DNA of 64,000 nt from Manis javanica. Its lineage: Eukaryota; Chordata; Mammalia; Pholidota; Manidae. Made by a program: the position numbers and the translations under genes. Positions 26,191 through 38,905 of this stretch are shown in pieces. A model generated the notes under the pieces. The model did no database searches. It was not told the DNA's origin and worked only from the letters and a program-made list of their open reading frames with translations. The stretch's first letter is position 1, and every line of letters starts with the position of its first letter. The DNA lies in the NCBI RefSeq assembly GCF_040802235.1, contig NC_133156.1, positions 188,425,851 to 188,489,850 on the forward strand. The letters run 5' to 3'.

Positions 26191-27769
26191 CTGTTAACTT
26201 TCTCTCTGATCCTGTCTGTACCTACACCTACCGCGTCCTTTCCAGGGTGGCCCTTTTGTTCTCGTGGCGTGTTTGGTTGTTACTTGGGGAGGTAGGGTGT
26301 TAAAAGCGTAGACATTATCAGATTTCTGAGTCCTGTGTGTTTTCTAAGTGTAGAAAGTTGTCTAAGCCAATGTGGCTTCCCCCCCCCCATTGAAGCAGGA
26401 TGGGGCTTTTCCTGCCTGCCTGGGAGTTGCTGGTGACAGACTGATGGTGAAGACCATTTCTCAGAGTCCTGCCTTGTGGCTGGTGGGAGGGGTCCTTTGT
26501 GAGGAGCCATTTGGACCACCTCAAATTCAGGATTCAAAGTGCATCCTAAGGCAAGTGTATGGGCGGAGGAGAGGAGAATAAGAATATTCTGTGTTTCTCA
26601 GAAGTTGTCTCAAAACCATTTCTGGCCACCTTCTTGGTTGGTCTTGGAAGTCTGTCACACTTATAATAATTATGCCAGGGGCGCTCTTTTCTTCTCCCAC
26701 TACCCCCAGAAGAAACTGAAAGAATGTGTTCCCACTTAAAGGGCTCTGGTTTTCTCTGCACAGGACCTCACAGTGAGGAAATAGCCTCCACTGGCCTTTT
26801 GACACTCGTCACATGTGTTCTCTTAGCTGCTTTTTTCTTCAAATGAGGTAGACCCATGAGGACAAACCATTGCTGTGAGTTGTTGATGTAATTGTCAATG
26901 CCTCATTTTTATGATTTTGTTAGTGTCGCCCTGGCTCTTCTGGACTCCTTAGTGACCAGTGGTCACGCCAGTGGTCACATTGGATGGTGCAGTTGAAGAG
27001 ATTAGGGATATGGCTTAAGAGTTTCCCCTTGAATTAGGAACTTTTTTCTTGAGACCTGTTAAACTACTGTTTAAGAACATCTTTATCATAATACAGCATT
27101 CCTGCAGACACACACAGATGCTAAGTGCACAGGCCGGGGACCAGCTCCTCAGAAGCCACGTGCCCCGCCGGTAAACTACCGTTCCGCAGCTGCAGACACC
27201 AGGCTTAGTTCTGCCTTGTTAACTGACTTTGAAACAACATGTCCCTTAATTGTGGAACCTGCTATACTCTCTGAGGAGGGAAAACACTGCATTTCTAGTT
27301 GTTATGTACTAGTCTGAAAGGAAATTGGAAAAGGCTCTTTGTACACAACGTACAACCCTGTTAGGCCTTGAGATGTTTCAAAGTAATGACTTACATCTTT
27401 TTTTTTGACCAGCACAGCCAGAAAGCCCACTCTTATGGTGGGCTGAGGATGGTTGCTGTTCAGGCTCCTTTCTCACAAGCCCCTAGCAGTGATGCGGCCC
27501 CTCTGTGGGCCTGGATCTGTCAGCCAGCCGCCCAGGCTCTGGGCCTCTAGGAAGCATGGGCTGTGGTGAGCCTGTGGGTTACAGCAGTGAGTTTTGTTGT
27601 AGTTGTTGTTAGTGGGAATGACAGAAGGTGGTAGTTTGTAAAAATAGATTTAATATTCTTAATTTAAAAATTGTAACATTTTTGACAGTTCAAATAACAT
27701 TAGTGATTTTAAAAACTTATTTAAAGGTGCAGCTTTTAGGTACTTGAAAAATATTGAGTTTAAGAGCTT

Positions 27770-28290
27770 TTTTTAAATTGAAGTATCATTGATATATAAT
27801 CTTTTTATTAGTTTAAAGTATATAAAACAGTGGTTTAACAGTTACCCGTATCAAATCCTCACCCCCTCTAGTGCAGTTACTACCTATCACTGTAGAAAGA
27901 TATTACAAAATCATTGACTGTATTCTCCATGTTGTACTACAGCCCCTGCGACCAACTTTTATGTGATTTCGAATTATTGTGCCCCTTTAGTCCCCTCCCC
28001 CACTCACCCATAACCTGCCTCAAGCCCCTCCCCTTGGTAACCTCTAGTCCCTTCCTCAGAGTCTGTGAGTCTACTGCTGTTTTGTTTTTTCTGTTTTGCT
28101 TTGTTTTTATACTCCACAAATAAGTGAAATCATTTGGTATTTGTTTTTCTCCGCTGGCTTATTTCACTGAGCATTATACCCTCTAGATCCATCCATGTTG
28201 TTGCAAATGGCAGGATTTCTTTTCTGTGTCTGAATAATATTCCATTGTGTATATATACTACATCTTTTTTATCCATTGAAAAAATAACTT
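27770..28290 (+). repeat. L1 3' UTR fragment (L1M-type)
   Basis: A long recognisable stretch: 'gaagtatcattgatatataa', 'aacctctagtcccttcctca', 'aagtgaaatcatttggtatt', 'ctagatccatccatgttgtt' and 'aatattccattgtgtatata'. This is the classic end of medium-age mammalian L1 elements. It is the best-preserved L1 piece in the window, yet clearly diverged. Confidence 0.85.
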
Positions 28291-28734
28291 TTCTGATGTT
28301 TTTTAAATGTTTGCTTTTTTTTCCTTAATGCCTTAAAAATATAAATGCTGTGGAATGTTACCCTTTTAATACATAGGTACTATTTCAGTTCCCTTTTGGA
28401 CCGTGGGCATAATACCTTACTACCATTTGCTGTAACATTACAGCCAGAAGAAACTGGGCCCCACTGAGCTAGTGGGATCTGATATATCAGTCCTATCAGT
28501 CTGAGAAGCTGAGCTTTATCATTAAAATTGAGCTGAAGACATCTTACTTCTGCATATAGTCTTTTTTTAAAAGTCAGTTATAAGTTGCCATCAGAAAAAT
28601 GCTGTTCATTCCATTTTTCCTTACTTGCTTAGACACAAAATAGCTCAGAACTTCAAACTCAAGATTAAACAAATGAAGATATTCTAAGACTTAAATATGA
28701 AATGGCCAGATGGGGAAAAGAGGAAGTCATGGTT

Positions 28735-28895
28735 CTTGAAGTGAGGTCTGCAGAACTGCATTACCTGGGAAATTGTTGGAAATGCAAATTCTCAGGCCCC
28801 ACACCAGAGCTGCTGAATGAGAATCTGGAGGGGGTGGGGGACAGCATTCTGTGTTAACAAGCCCTCCTTGGGAGTCTGATGGTCACCCAAATTGG
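28735..28895 (+). mobile_element. MER5A-type hAT MITE
   Basis: 'cattacctgggaaattgttg', 'gaaatgcaaattctcaggcc', 'ccacaccagagctgctgaat' and 'tgttaacaagccctccttgg' follow the MER5A consensus well. Confidence 0.85.
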
Positions 28896-29139
28896 AGAAC
28901 TAAAAAGAGAGAGGCATTCAGGGGAGAGCTTTCTGTGCTAGATAGAGCCCCCCAGCCTGCTTTCTATGCCTGTCCCAGTGCATTTCCTAACCCAGGTCCC
29001 ACCCTGTGCAGCTGTCACCTCTGAGGTCCATTCAGCTGTTCCCTTACTCATACCCTCCCTTCCGTACACAGTCACACTCAGGGCCAAGGACACACACATC
29101 TCTCTGCCTTTGTTCTACATTTCTCTGGCTATCCCTCAG

Positions 29140-29280
29140 TGGTCTTCTCATACTTTGTGTTTACCATTCATTTCATCAACAACTATTGCTGGAGCATCTT
29201 CTGTGTGTCAGGAACTGTCCTTTCCTGGGGATTCAGAGATGCGCAAAACAGTCTGTGTCCTCACGGGCCTTACCTTCAGG
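29140..29280 (+). repeat. L2-like LINE fragment
   Basis: 'ccattcatttcatcaacaac' followed by 'tgtgtcaggaactgtccttt' and 'gcctta' matches the conserved L2 motif. The open frames of 92-165 codons overlapping this stretch are not considered coding. Confidence 0.55.
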
Positions 29281-29405
29281 ATTGGGGGTGGTGGGGAGCA
29301 GACATTACATATAAATCTCACACCCCATCTCCAGAAGCCTTCCTCATCACCCCAGTCCATAATAATCTCCAAATCCGCACTGGCAGTCGCTCGGAATCTG
29401 GAATT

Positions 29406-29420
29406 GCAGCCCCCTAGTGG
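29406..29420 (-). promoter_or_regulatory. CTCF-like motif, reverse
   Basis: GCAGCCCCCTAGTGG on the plus strand reads CCACTAGGGGGCTGC on the minus strand, an excellent CTCF core. With the motif at 24.6 kb it makes two reverse-oriented sites in intron 1, convergent with the forward motif at 13.4 kb. Confidence 0.6.
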
Positions 29421-32400
29421 TCGGGTAACGTCCTCTCTGGCTCCTCTAGCCCTTGTCTTCTGAGGAATCTCCCAGTGACATTTGTCACTTTTGATGATCT
29501 GTCTAAGCCGATGGTAGCTTTTGAGGATAGAGTCCTTGCTATGAAAGCTGTACAACTGAAAGACAGGTTTGGTATAGTTTTATTAAGTATTAAACTTCCA
29601 GAAAAGCATGGAAAGAAGTTTTAATTTATACTGCTACCGTTGAGTTTTGTTCTTTATTTGCAAAACTTAATTTGCTACAGTTGATAGTTGCTAAAATATA
29701 TGTTAAGAAAACCAGATGTTAGGAGTTTGTTTCTAACAAGTTTATTAGGGAATGAAGGTGTTTTAATTTCAAATCTTATATTAAGAGGCAATGAATATTC
29801 AATGGAAGAGTGCTTGTGGTTATTTTTAGGATCCTTAGGGTAGGCAGAAGAGGGAGCATCCATCTCATTCCTGTATTTGGGGGTCTTTAACCAGTCCTGA
29901 AACTCAGGGTCCCATTTGGGCCTTGGACTGAAGGATTGGGTAGAAGGTGTGGGCTTTGAGTTGGATCTTCACAACCCAAGGGAGGAGACAGAGTGGCCCA
30001 GAAACCCTTTGTTTTGGTGAACCCAAGGCCCACATCAGGATATCAGTATTCCACAGCCACAGGGCCCTTCAGGCAGGAACAGCAGGCCACCCTTCCTCAG
30101 TGTCCCCTTCAAGCCTGTAGTGAGCTCCACTTCTGCGTCAAGCTGCAGCCTTCCAAGGCCCTTTAGAAGGTCACTTGCTCCTCCCATAACAGACTTAAAG
30201 AGCTACTGCTATTTTCTTAGAGAGCTTGGGGAAAGAGGCCTCTGAGGAGTTAGCCTGACTCCAGGCCCAGAGACACTGGTTGGCTTCTTGCCCTCAGGTT
30301 CTTGAGCGGCCTGTCTTTGAATTGTGCCGTTCCAAGAGGTGATGACTAATACATGAGAGTGAAGGTTCTTCTCACACCTCCAATTTCTAGAAGTTAGAGG
30401 CCTCTTCTAAATACAGTTGGTGAGAAGACTTGACTCTAAACAATGTATTAAGCAAATGTTGAGGAAACTTTTTTAAAAAATTAAAAATTTTAAATGTGGA
30501 CTAGATTTTTATTATGTTGCATTTTATCCCTTTCCATAAAATTTTTAGATAGAATTAGGATTATAAATCAGGATTGTGTGTGTTTTGCCATCTTACTAGA
30601 ACTGGGTGTGTAGAGCCAGTTTTTGCCTCATAAAATGAAATAGAGAAATGAAGACAAACCTGCTTTCAGACATAGTCTATCATAGGTCCTTATTTGCACA
30701 TTTGACAAGCTTCCAGAATTTGATTTGTTTATTCCTGCAAACAGCTTTTGTTTAAAAGGGCCTTCCTCCTTCGCCTTCCAGCATTATAGTGGTCTTATCA
30801 GGCTTTTCCTAAATCAGTAGGATTATCACATAGCTATGGCCACCTGGATCATTCTAATTGGAAATTAGATGCTTTCTCACATTGAAATATCTTTGAAAAC
30901 ATCTCCACGGATCTCCTTCAGCTATGGGAATTCTCTTAAATGCCTCTAGTACTTTATGCTGTGTGTAAGTATTTGAATTCTATAGATTCAGTGATCATTT
31001 CTAGAGAAATGTGAGTTATTGAGAAAGCCCTGTTGTCTATTTAAAAGACAGTTCTATATCAATGGCTAAAAGAAAAGGAAGTCTGCACTGTCTTACCTAA
31101 GTGTTAGTCTTCTCCAGAAAACCAATAAAATTCAAGGTGGATATGAGCCTACTAATATATCTTTAGTTATGTGTTTGGTTTACATTTGGGGACAGTGCTT
31201 CTGAAACTATGTGATGAAGGACCATCATGTTTGTTTTTTCCTCCTTCATAGACTAATATTTCAGTCAAATGCAGTAAAAATAATACTAAAGTACAAAGAT
31301 GTAAAAAAAAAGTCTCATTTTTAAAATTGGTTTTACAGGCATATAGTTACTCTGTAAGTTTGCTATAAAAGTTGCTAAATAATACAGTATCTCTACTTAA
31401 CTCATCATAGATCAGTAACATCTGTGGACCACACTTTGAAAAACATGGTTTTAGAGTGTATATGTATGTATTTGTGTATTCTCATACACATGTGTAAGGG
31501 TTTTGGGTACAATCACATTATAATATATAACATAGACCATATAACAGCTTTATATGAGAATTAAATGCACTTAAGTGCATTTAGTGAGTGGTTTGGCAAA
31601 AGTGGAATTTTTCTGGAAGTAAGCATTAAGTTATAAACAAGTACAAACATTGTGAATACAGTTATCTGTTTCAAAGCACAGTTGTCTGGTAACACTTGTA
31701 ATGCATAAAGCAGAAGATGTTTTGTAATGTGAAATGAAATCACCTCTTTGACTTGCACTCAAGTTTTACTGGGCACAGATACTTTAGATAGGAAATGTGC
31801 TGTGCAAAGTGTATATACAAATGAGACGTTTAGCACTACACAGTAGGAAATATATCTGTCATGTGAAGTATTAGATAAGCAAGTTATTACTATTATACCT
31901 TCCTTTCCTTGAAGAACACTTAATTTGGGGACTGGTCTTAGGTCCTAGTGATTGACAGTCATTTTAATGTTTCCAGGAGGAAAAGTGTTTCATACATGTA
32001 AGGCCACATTCTTTATGAGCTGTAACAAATTCTCAAGCTGATTCTTGACACTGATGGGTTGCAGCTGTCTTGATCTTTCTCTCCTGGAGACTGAGGCACA
32101 TGAAGGCAGTCACTCCAGGTGGGACCTCTGTGTGTCAGGCTCAGTGACCACCTGCATGTCTGTCTGCCCTGAGGGAGCAGCATGGCCTTCCTTAACAGTG
32201 TTAAAAGGAAGTTCCGTGAAGTTTTATTATGGTTAGAGTTAACTCCTTTAGGATGAGACTCAAAATTCAAAATGATTAAGGAGGTGTAGGAGAAGATACT
32301 CGGCCCCCGAAGACCCTGCTGTATTCACCTGCGGGACCACCCACTTCCTGGCAGAGTGTTGGAGACAGCATAGATGCGGATGACTTAATAAAAGATTGAA

Positions 32401-33679
32401 TGAATGAAGTGCCATCAAAGTCACCTGAAGCAGTTCAGTAAAAGGCAAGTCACTTTCAGAAGAAAGGCTAGAGGGCTACAAAAAAAATAAAAGAGTAAGT
32501 GCATAAAGGAGAGGAGTATAAGTGTGGGTAAGTGCTGCAGAAATGGTGAGGGAGCAAGCACAGGCTTGGCTTAATTAGAACCAAGTCTCCTGGTCTAGAT
32601 GACGTGAGGACAACTTGCTTGATTAAATGGTTGGAAAGTGAGGTCTACAAGGCCAAGGCCAGTGGGCTTGGAATTGTTTTATTTAGATGGTAGAAACTCC
32701 GAGAGGAAGGACCACTCTCCAGGAGGTGCAGCCAGCTGGGAATGTCTTCACTAAGGCCCTAGCAAGCAAGGAGGTGGCCTAGGCTGTGTGTTGCAGGTGA
32801 AGTGAGGCAATAGTTAAAATTCAACCCATTCCCAAATGCTCAAGGTCTGAAATAAGAGGTCGCTATTTCTTTGAAATGCTTATGCATCTCTGGAATTTGG
32901 TTACGAAATGTCTCAAGTACCCAAACAGCAAAGCTTATAATCAAAGCAAATTACTTTTAAATCAGTCCAGTTGTACTCCGAACTATATGCAATGAAATTG
33001 AGCCATGGAAATACTTGGGCTGGGAAATCTGCATTCTTCCACTTGATTCTAGACTGAAACCAGTGGCAGGTCAATCACTGGTCAGTTAACACAGGCCAAC
33101 TACTTCACCACATGTCACCAACCAGGCAGAGGCTATATGCATAATGAGGAAAGAAAAAGTGTTTCAAAAGCACACATTGTTTGATCACAATTGTACATTT
33201 GCCTCCTTCTCCAGCTTGGTTCTTTTAATCATTCAAGATGTGTTCATGCTGTAATCTATGACAGCTTTATCTCTGTAGGTCATAACACTTAGCATTGTAA
33301 GTGTTTTCTTGAGCTTTAAAAATAAATCTGTTGGGGGGAGGGAAGTTGAACCTGCATGGTAATGTCAGGCACGCGAGCACAAGCATGTGAACACAAGCAC
33401 TCAAGCCAAGAAATTTAAAATCACGGTTTCCATAGTAACGTTTAACTTGTCTGTGTCATACACATTTCTCAAGAAATACATTCACCAGATTACCTAGTGA
33501 CATAAATTGCTCCACTGGCCTGCAAAGGCAGATTTCCCAATTCTCTGTTACTCTGAAAGGTCTTCCCCCTATTGGTTCATCTGCTGTAATGAACCTGGGG
33601 CAAGAAACTGAAGTCCAAGCCCTGACTTCTGTCTGGATCAGCATCTTACTTACCTTTGAGATTAGTTTTCCTGCAACTA

Positions 33680-33708
33680 ATTCCCTTTCCTTCCTTTCTC
33701 CTTCGCAG
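33680..33708 (+). promoter_or_regulatory. Splice acceptor of SERTAD2 exon 2
   Basis: A pyrimidine-rich run (ttccctttccttcctttctc) followed by CTTCGCAG ends at 33708. Exon 2 starts ATAT and the main ATG follows four bases later. The open frame extends 19 codons upstream, but those codons are intronic. Confidence 0.85.
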
Positions 33709-33712
33709 ATAT

Positions 33713-34648
33713 ATGTTGGGTAAAGGAGGAAAACGGAAGTTTGATGAGCATGAAGATGGGCTGGAAGGCAAAATCATGTCTCCCTCTGATGGTCCATCTA
33801 AGGTGTCTTACACCTTACAGCGCCAGACTATCTTCAACATTTCCCTTATGAAACTCTACAACCACAGGCCCCTCACTGAGCCCAGCTTGCAAAAGACCGT
33901 TTTAATCAACAACATGTTACGGCGCATCCAGGAGGAGCTCAAACAGGAAGGCAACCTGAGGCCTGTGTTCACCCCCTCCTCCCAGGCAGCTAACTCCCTG
34001 AGTGACAGCTACCGGGAAGCGCCACCTGCCTTCAGCCATCCCGCGTCCCCACCCGCGCACCCCTGCGACCTCGGAAGCACTACACCCCTGGAGGCCTGCC
34101 TCACCCCGGCCTCGCTGCTCGAGGACGATGACGACACTTTTTGCACTTCCCCGGCCCTGCAGCCTGCGGCTCCTACCAAACTCTCACCTCCAGCTCTCCC
34201 GCCAGAAAAGGACAGCTTCTCCTCCGCCCTGGACGACATTGAGGAGCTCTGCCCCACATCTACCTCCACAGAGACGGCGGCCGCGACTGACAGCTTGAAA
34301 CCCAGCAAGTCCAGTGCCCCGAAACCCGAGGGGCTCCCCGAGGGCCGGCCCGATGACCCGAGGCTGATGGACTCTCTGCCTGGGAACTTTGAAATCACAA
34401 CGTCTACGGGGTTTCTCACAGACTTGACCCTGGACGACATCCTCTTTGCCGACATCGATACATCGATGTATGACTTTGACCCCTGCACATCCGCATCAGG
34501 GACAGCTTCAAAAATGCCCCCTGTGTCGGCCGATGACCTCCTCAAGACTCTGGCCCCTTACAGCAGTCAGCCCGTCACCCCAAGCCAGCCTTTCAAAATG
34601 GACCTCACAGAGCTGGACCACATCATGGAGGTGCTGGTCGGTTCCTAA
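33713..34648 (+). CDS. SERTAD2: SERTA domain-containing protein 2 (TRIP-Br2)
   Basis: The 311-residue protein begins MLGKGGKRKFDEHEDG and is close to the usual length of mammalian SERTAD2 (about 314). The first ATG after the splice acceptor is chosen; upstream in-frame codons are intronic. A basic N-terminus (KRKF, residues 7-10) precedes the SERTA domain at about residues 36-79 (LQRQTIFNISLMKLYNHR... through RIQEELK). A Ser/Pro-rich middle follows, then an acidic segment at 235-256 (LDDILFADID). The leucine-rich C-terminus at 298-309 (LTELDHIMEVLV) fits the known CRM1 export signal. The family acts in the nucleus as a transcriptional co-regulator of E2F1/DP1 and PHD-bromodomain proteins; SERTAD2 is linked to cell-cycle control and adipocyte lipolysis. 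The reading frame is intact, lies in one exon and is GC-rich at third positions. SERTAD1/3/4 are less likely given the N-terminus and length. Confidence 0.97.
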   Translation: MLGKGGKRKFDEHEDGLEGKIMSPSDGPSKVSYTLQRQTIFNISLMKLYNHRPLTEPSLQKTVLINNMLRRIQEELKQEGNLRPVFTPSSQAANSLSDSYREAPPAFSHPASPPAHPCDLGSTTPLEACLTPASLLEDDDDTFCTSPALQPAAPTKLSPPALPPEKDSFSSALDDIEELCPTSTSTETAAATDSLKPSKSSAPKPEGLPEGRPDDPRLMDSLPGNFEITTSTGFLTDLTLDDILFADIDTSMYDFDPCTSASGTASKMPPVSADDLLKTLAPYSSQPVTPSQPFKMDLTELDHIMEVLVGS

Positions 34649-34929
34649 GGCCTAGGGCCCTGGGGCCTCTGCACGCCCCGCCCCTGTGAGCGTTCCCTTG
34701 CCCTGATAGCTCTCCGCACTGTGCATGCACCCTTGCTTGCCTTTTTCAGAGAAAAAGAAACGTTTTACAAAAGGATCACACTAGTTTTTGCTTTGAGCAG
34801 AGTTGGAGTGCCTTCATCCTAGTATGACCACTTTTAATAATGCTTTTTTGAGTGGTTCCTCAGAGACCTACGACCCTGGAAGAGGAAAGAATACATTGGA
34901 AGACAATGTTGCTTATGTTGAATGACAGA

Positions 34930-34935
34930 AATAAA
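34930..34935 (+). terminator. Proximal poly(A) signal candidate
   Basis: AATAAA about 285 bp after the SERTAD2 stop codon. Use would give a transcript lacking most AU-rich elements. No transcript data available. Confidence 0.4.
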
Positions 34936-35414
34936 CAGTTCAAGTGAAGCACAAGGAATAAGTTGGAAAAGCTGTAAATTGCATGTGCATATTGGTCTAT
35001 TTTTTCTATAAGTTTTATTGCAAGAGGTAAAAAAAGGAAAAATATATATTATTATTTAGATAATCTCAATACTTTTTCTGGCATTTTTGCCCTGTATAGG
35101 TTGACTTGTCAATTCAGCCTTTTTAGAGGCATTAACTACTCCTCATAAGTGTTGCATTTACATGGCTGTTTAGAAACTGCTGCCCAAATTTATTTTATAT
35201 TTTTGTACAGATTCTGCAGTTTATGATATTGTTTTTCTAAAAACAAATGCTGTTTATACATATGAGATAGCTATTTTGATAGGATTTGCTCACATAGTTC
35301 CTGCAAACTTCAGATGTGCAAGTTGCACTTGTACTTTTATAGAGCTGTAATGTTTTATATGTGTTTGGTGCAACGAGAAAATTGGATCAAATCAATCCAC
35401 AGTTGTCCCCAAAT

Positions 35415-35415
<1 letters not shown>

Positions 35416-35451
<36 letters not shown>
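35416..35451 (+). repeat. (CA)n microsatellite in the 3' UTR
   Basis: A perfect CA run of about 17-18 units inside the SERTAD2 3' UTR. In RNA it could bind CA-repeat proteins such as hnRNP L, which is an inference from the motif. Confidence 0.95.
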
Positions 35452-35452
<1 letters not shown>

Positions 35453-38400
35453 CTTTAAGAAAGGGCCAGGCACTATCACACCCAAATTTCACAAGCACTG
35501 ACCCCCTGGCATGAACACCCGCCAGCACTGTGACTTCCAAGCCAGAGCCACGTTTGCTTATCAAACTTGCATGAAGCAGTTGGCGGGAGATGGCCATTGA
35601 ACTGGGGCTTCAGTGATGGTTCTCTTCAGCTCCCTCTCTTGAGGGGACGGCTACCGAATACTCACATGTATTTATGCCAAGTTTGCGCTTTTAAGTATTA
35701 TTTTTTAAACGAAAACCCAAGTCTTTCCTTTCTGGCATAATTTTTATGATGACCTGAAGTTTTACATGCAGACAACATTTTAGGAAAAGCAAGCAACCTC
35801 TTCATGGAACTAAACCTACTGCAGTGCTTAGGCTTGGGAAGGAGGACATCTCCCCTGGAAGGCATCCATCATGTTGCTCAGTTGTCTTCCCCAGCTTCCC
35901 TTCCCTAGGGCCCCTAGGGCTTTCGTTCCCTCTGTTGCTAAGTGCTGAAAATGGCATCTTCCTGATCACCACAGTGAGCTCGGCTCACTTCGGCCCAGCC
36001 CGGGATGCACTCTTACAACATCGGTGGCTCTTGAACCTGAAGTTGTTCCCATTGCGTCATGGCTTCCTATCCAGTTGCTTTCTTGAATCAGCTGCTTTAA
36101 CTACACTCTACAAGGCTGTTTTACCCAAATACAGAGAAAGGACTTTCTATGCATGGTTCCTGCCCCCTTGCAGCCCTGACCCTTTCTTCCCTCGCACCCC
36201 CCAGGACACTTGGGAAGTAGCTTTTTATCTCTAGTGGTGTACATTTAATTTTGAAACCTTTGAAATGTATCATGCTTGTTGCCGAAATTGTTTGTGGCCT
36301 GTTTCGTTTCAGTTTTTTCTTTTCTTCCAATGGTACTTTAGCTGGTTACAACCTATATTGTTGAAATGCAGATAGCTTCTTTAGGAATAACTTTTATATT
36401 TATTTAAGAATTTTTAAATTATGGGATTTGTGTTGTTGTCGTCTTTGTTGTTGGTCATTTGTCAATATTCAGTCACCAATTCTGCTCACTTCTTGCCATG
36501 GATACAGTTGAGTTTTTTCTGGCCAATTAAAAAAGACAGCTTTATAAAATGGCACTTTAAACAAGTCATAGACCATTTTATTTTTATAATGCACATGGCA
36601 AAGCAAATACATTTGTGATGAAGGAACTGCTCACCTAAGCAAAAGATTTGTGTATATGATTACATCTTTCTCCATTCTGATTTACTTTTTCCCCCCACTT
36701 GAATGTGTTTTTAAAGACTAATTATCAACTCAGTGAAGCAGTGAGAAACGGATCAAACTGCACTTGTTCTCCTCCAAGCAGCCTCCACTTGGGCACCTCT
36801 TACTGCTGTGGGTAGGTCATTTCCCTTGACAGGGCCGGGGACACCTTGTCAAGGCGAGTGTGGTTATAGATGCTTCCAGTGTCCTTGTGCCTGTGTTAGG
36901 AGCTTCCTTTTCCTGTGGAGAATAGGTCAGCCCAGACACCATGCTCTTGATAACTGGAGGATCTGGCAAGCCTGCCACATGCCGCACACATTCACATACG
37001 TATACATTCACAATAGTGTTGATTATTCTGAACAAAAGCAGGGTAAGGCGGTTGATTTGCCATTGTTAAAAACTGATTTACAGTAACTTAGAACAACTGT
37101 ACTTTGGTTGGATTAGCAAATCGTGTGTTTAAACAAATCCCATATGTTGGGCAACAGTTCAAATAAGCACAGCAAAGTGTTGCCCAAACATGGTTCTCTG
37201 ACTCTCGTATTTGTAAGGCTGGGCTTCAGAATCAAAACAAAAACCCCCAACAACAGCAGGCAAATGCTTTTCACTCTGGATACCCTTGCCATGAATTCTT
37301 TGATAGTCAGGGTCTAATGAGGAAGACATGGCAAATTAGTGGCCCGCTTAAAAAAGAACAAAACCATCGAGTGTTCTAAGTTATCGTTGCATCTTATTTT
37401 TACAAAGTGATGTCCCAACAGGGAAGAATGTGACCCTGTACATGGTCTCCAAGTCCTAGTTTGAGAGTGGGACGTGCTTCCAGATACCACCTGGCAGCAA
37501 TGCCTTCCCCTTCCTAAAGGACATCTTGTGTCATTCAGAGTCAGGCAGGCAGTGTGAGGTGCCTCAAGGGGAAAGACACGCCAGGTAGGGCTGGAAGAGG
37601 ACAATTGTTGACAGTGATGTGCAATGAAGTGACAAGAGGAGAGCAGAATAATAAGAGCTTTGAATTTGAAGTGATTTTTTTTCATAAGTTATTTATTCCT
37701 TTCTTCTATGTAAATATATTTATTTTACTGTGGAGCTCTAACATCTGGATCGTAACATGTGCAGAATGTATATGGTAGGAATGTATTTTCTTATAGGCAT
37801 GTCAATCTGTATTAAAGGGGGTCCGAGCCAGACCCCTGGGTCTTCTCATCGTGTGCACAGTCCACATTGATTTTTACTCTCTTCTCTAGTGAAGGTCTAT
37901 TTGAAATATGCAAAAGGTATGGATGAGGAATGTTTTAATACCTCCAAATTTTTAAGAAAATCAAGCATCAAAGGGTTGATATTTTTAAACTTTTTTTAGT
38001 AACACCTCTTTATGACAGAAGGGGCAACCACCCTGAAACCCTCCTTCACACCAAAGGGTGAGAAATAACCAGAGCCTCCACTACACCTCGAGTGTCTTTA
38101 TCAATCAAGCTTTTTATTGCCATAGCCCCTTGGAGTTCCCCAACTGCCCTGAGGTCAATCAAGGAAAATTTCTTTAATAAATAAGCTCCAAAGAGCTAAA
38201 GTATCCACTTACAGATCATTTTTAAAGCTTAGATTTAACCACCTTTGTGGTAAACAATCAATTATGAATACTGCCGGGCAGCCTTCTTAAATGACAGATG
38301 TACAAAAAAAGAGACTACTTCGTGCAAGCAATTGTTATGCTCTGTATAAATTGTCTTAATTTCAAAACCTTGCTGACCTGTTGGACCTTTAAACATTTTT

Positions 38401-38905
38401 TGAAAATACTGAAAAGAGTATATTTAGCCTGTTCTGGCTGTGAATGGTTAACTTCCTGTAACTGCTGACGGCAGCGAGGTGTGTGCGTCCTGCTTGTGTA
38501 TAATTGTTTTCAGTGCTTCTAAGAATGAGTCTAAATGGTTCTGAAAATTAGCCAGGATCCAGTGCTATTGCAGACAAAGCCAATAAAAATTTTGGACATC
38601 TTTTGGGGATAAGTTTGGAAGAGAAGTGCATCCACAGGAGCAAACAACCAAGATTCTGGAAAAGATTTACATAGTGAGATGTTTGCTGAATGGTTTTTGA
38701 GGAGGGCTTTTGTCAAACAAGGAGGTGTAACCTTCTCCCCCACCCCAGACCTGAGAGCTGTGCCTTTTCTATGCAATATTACAGACGTTACATCGGAACC
38801 CAGATGGCTGTATTCACACGTAGGTTTGGGCTGTAATCTAAACAATTGGACAGATTAAATGTACATGGAAATGAGCAGTCTTACTTTTGTAGTTTTATAT
38901 TATAC

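Larger units (their letters stand above)
17584..33708 (+). other. SERTAD2 intron 1
   Basis: A 16.1 kb intron bounded by GTAAGT at 17584 and a pyrimidine-rich tract ending TTCGCAG at 33708. No coding sequence is recognised inside. Identified contents are listed separately (L1 fragments, MER5A, L2, CTCF-like motifs, GC-rich patch, small inverted repeat). The stretches 18000-23300, 23400-24600, 25090-25560, 26310-27760, 28300-28730, 29560-32220 and 32460-33680 hold no feature I can support beyond simple AT-rich DNA. Confidence 0.75.

Noticed and set aside
28966..29463. 165-codon open frame in intron 1
   Set aside because: Overlaps an L2-like fragment, and the translation has no recognised similarity.
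33656..33712. N-terminal extension of the SERTAD2 frame by 19 codons from an upstream ATG
   Set aside because: These codons lie before the splice acceptor (TTCGCAG ending at 33708) and include the polypyrimidine tract, so they are intronic; the known protein starts MLGKGGKRKF.
34009..34545. 178-codon antisense open frame within the SERTAD2 coding exon
   Set aside because: A shadow of the GC-rich sense frame, low-complexity Ser/Gly/Ala translation with no independent support.
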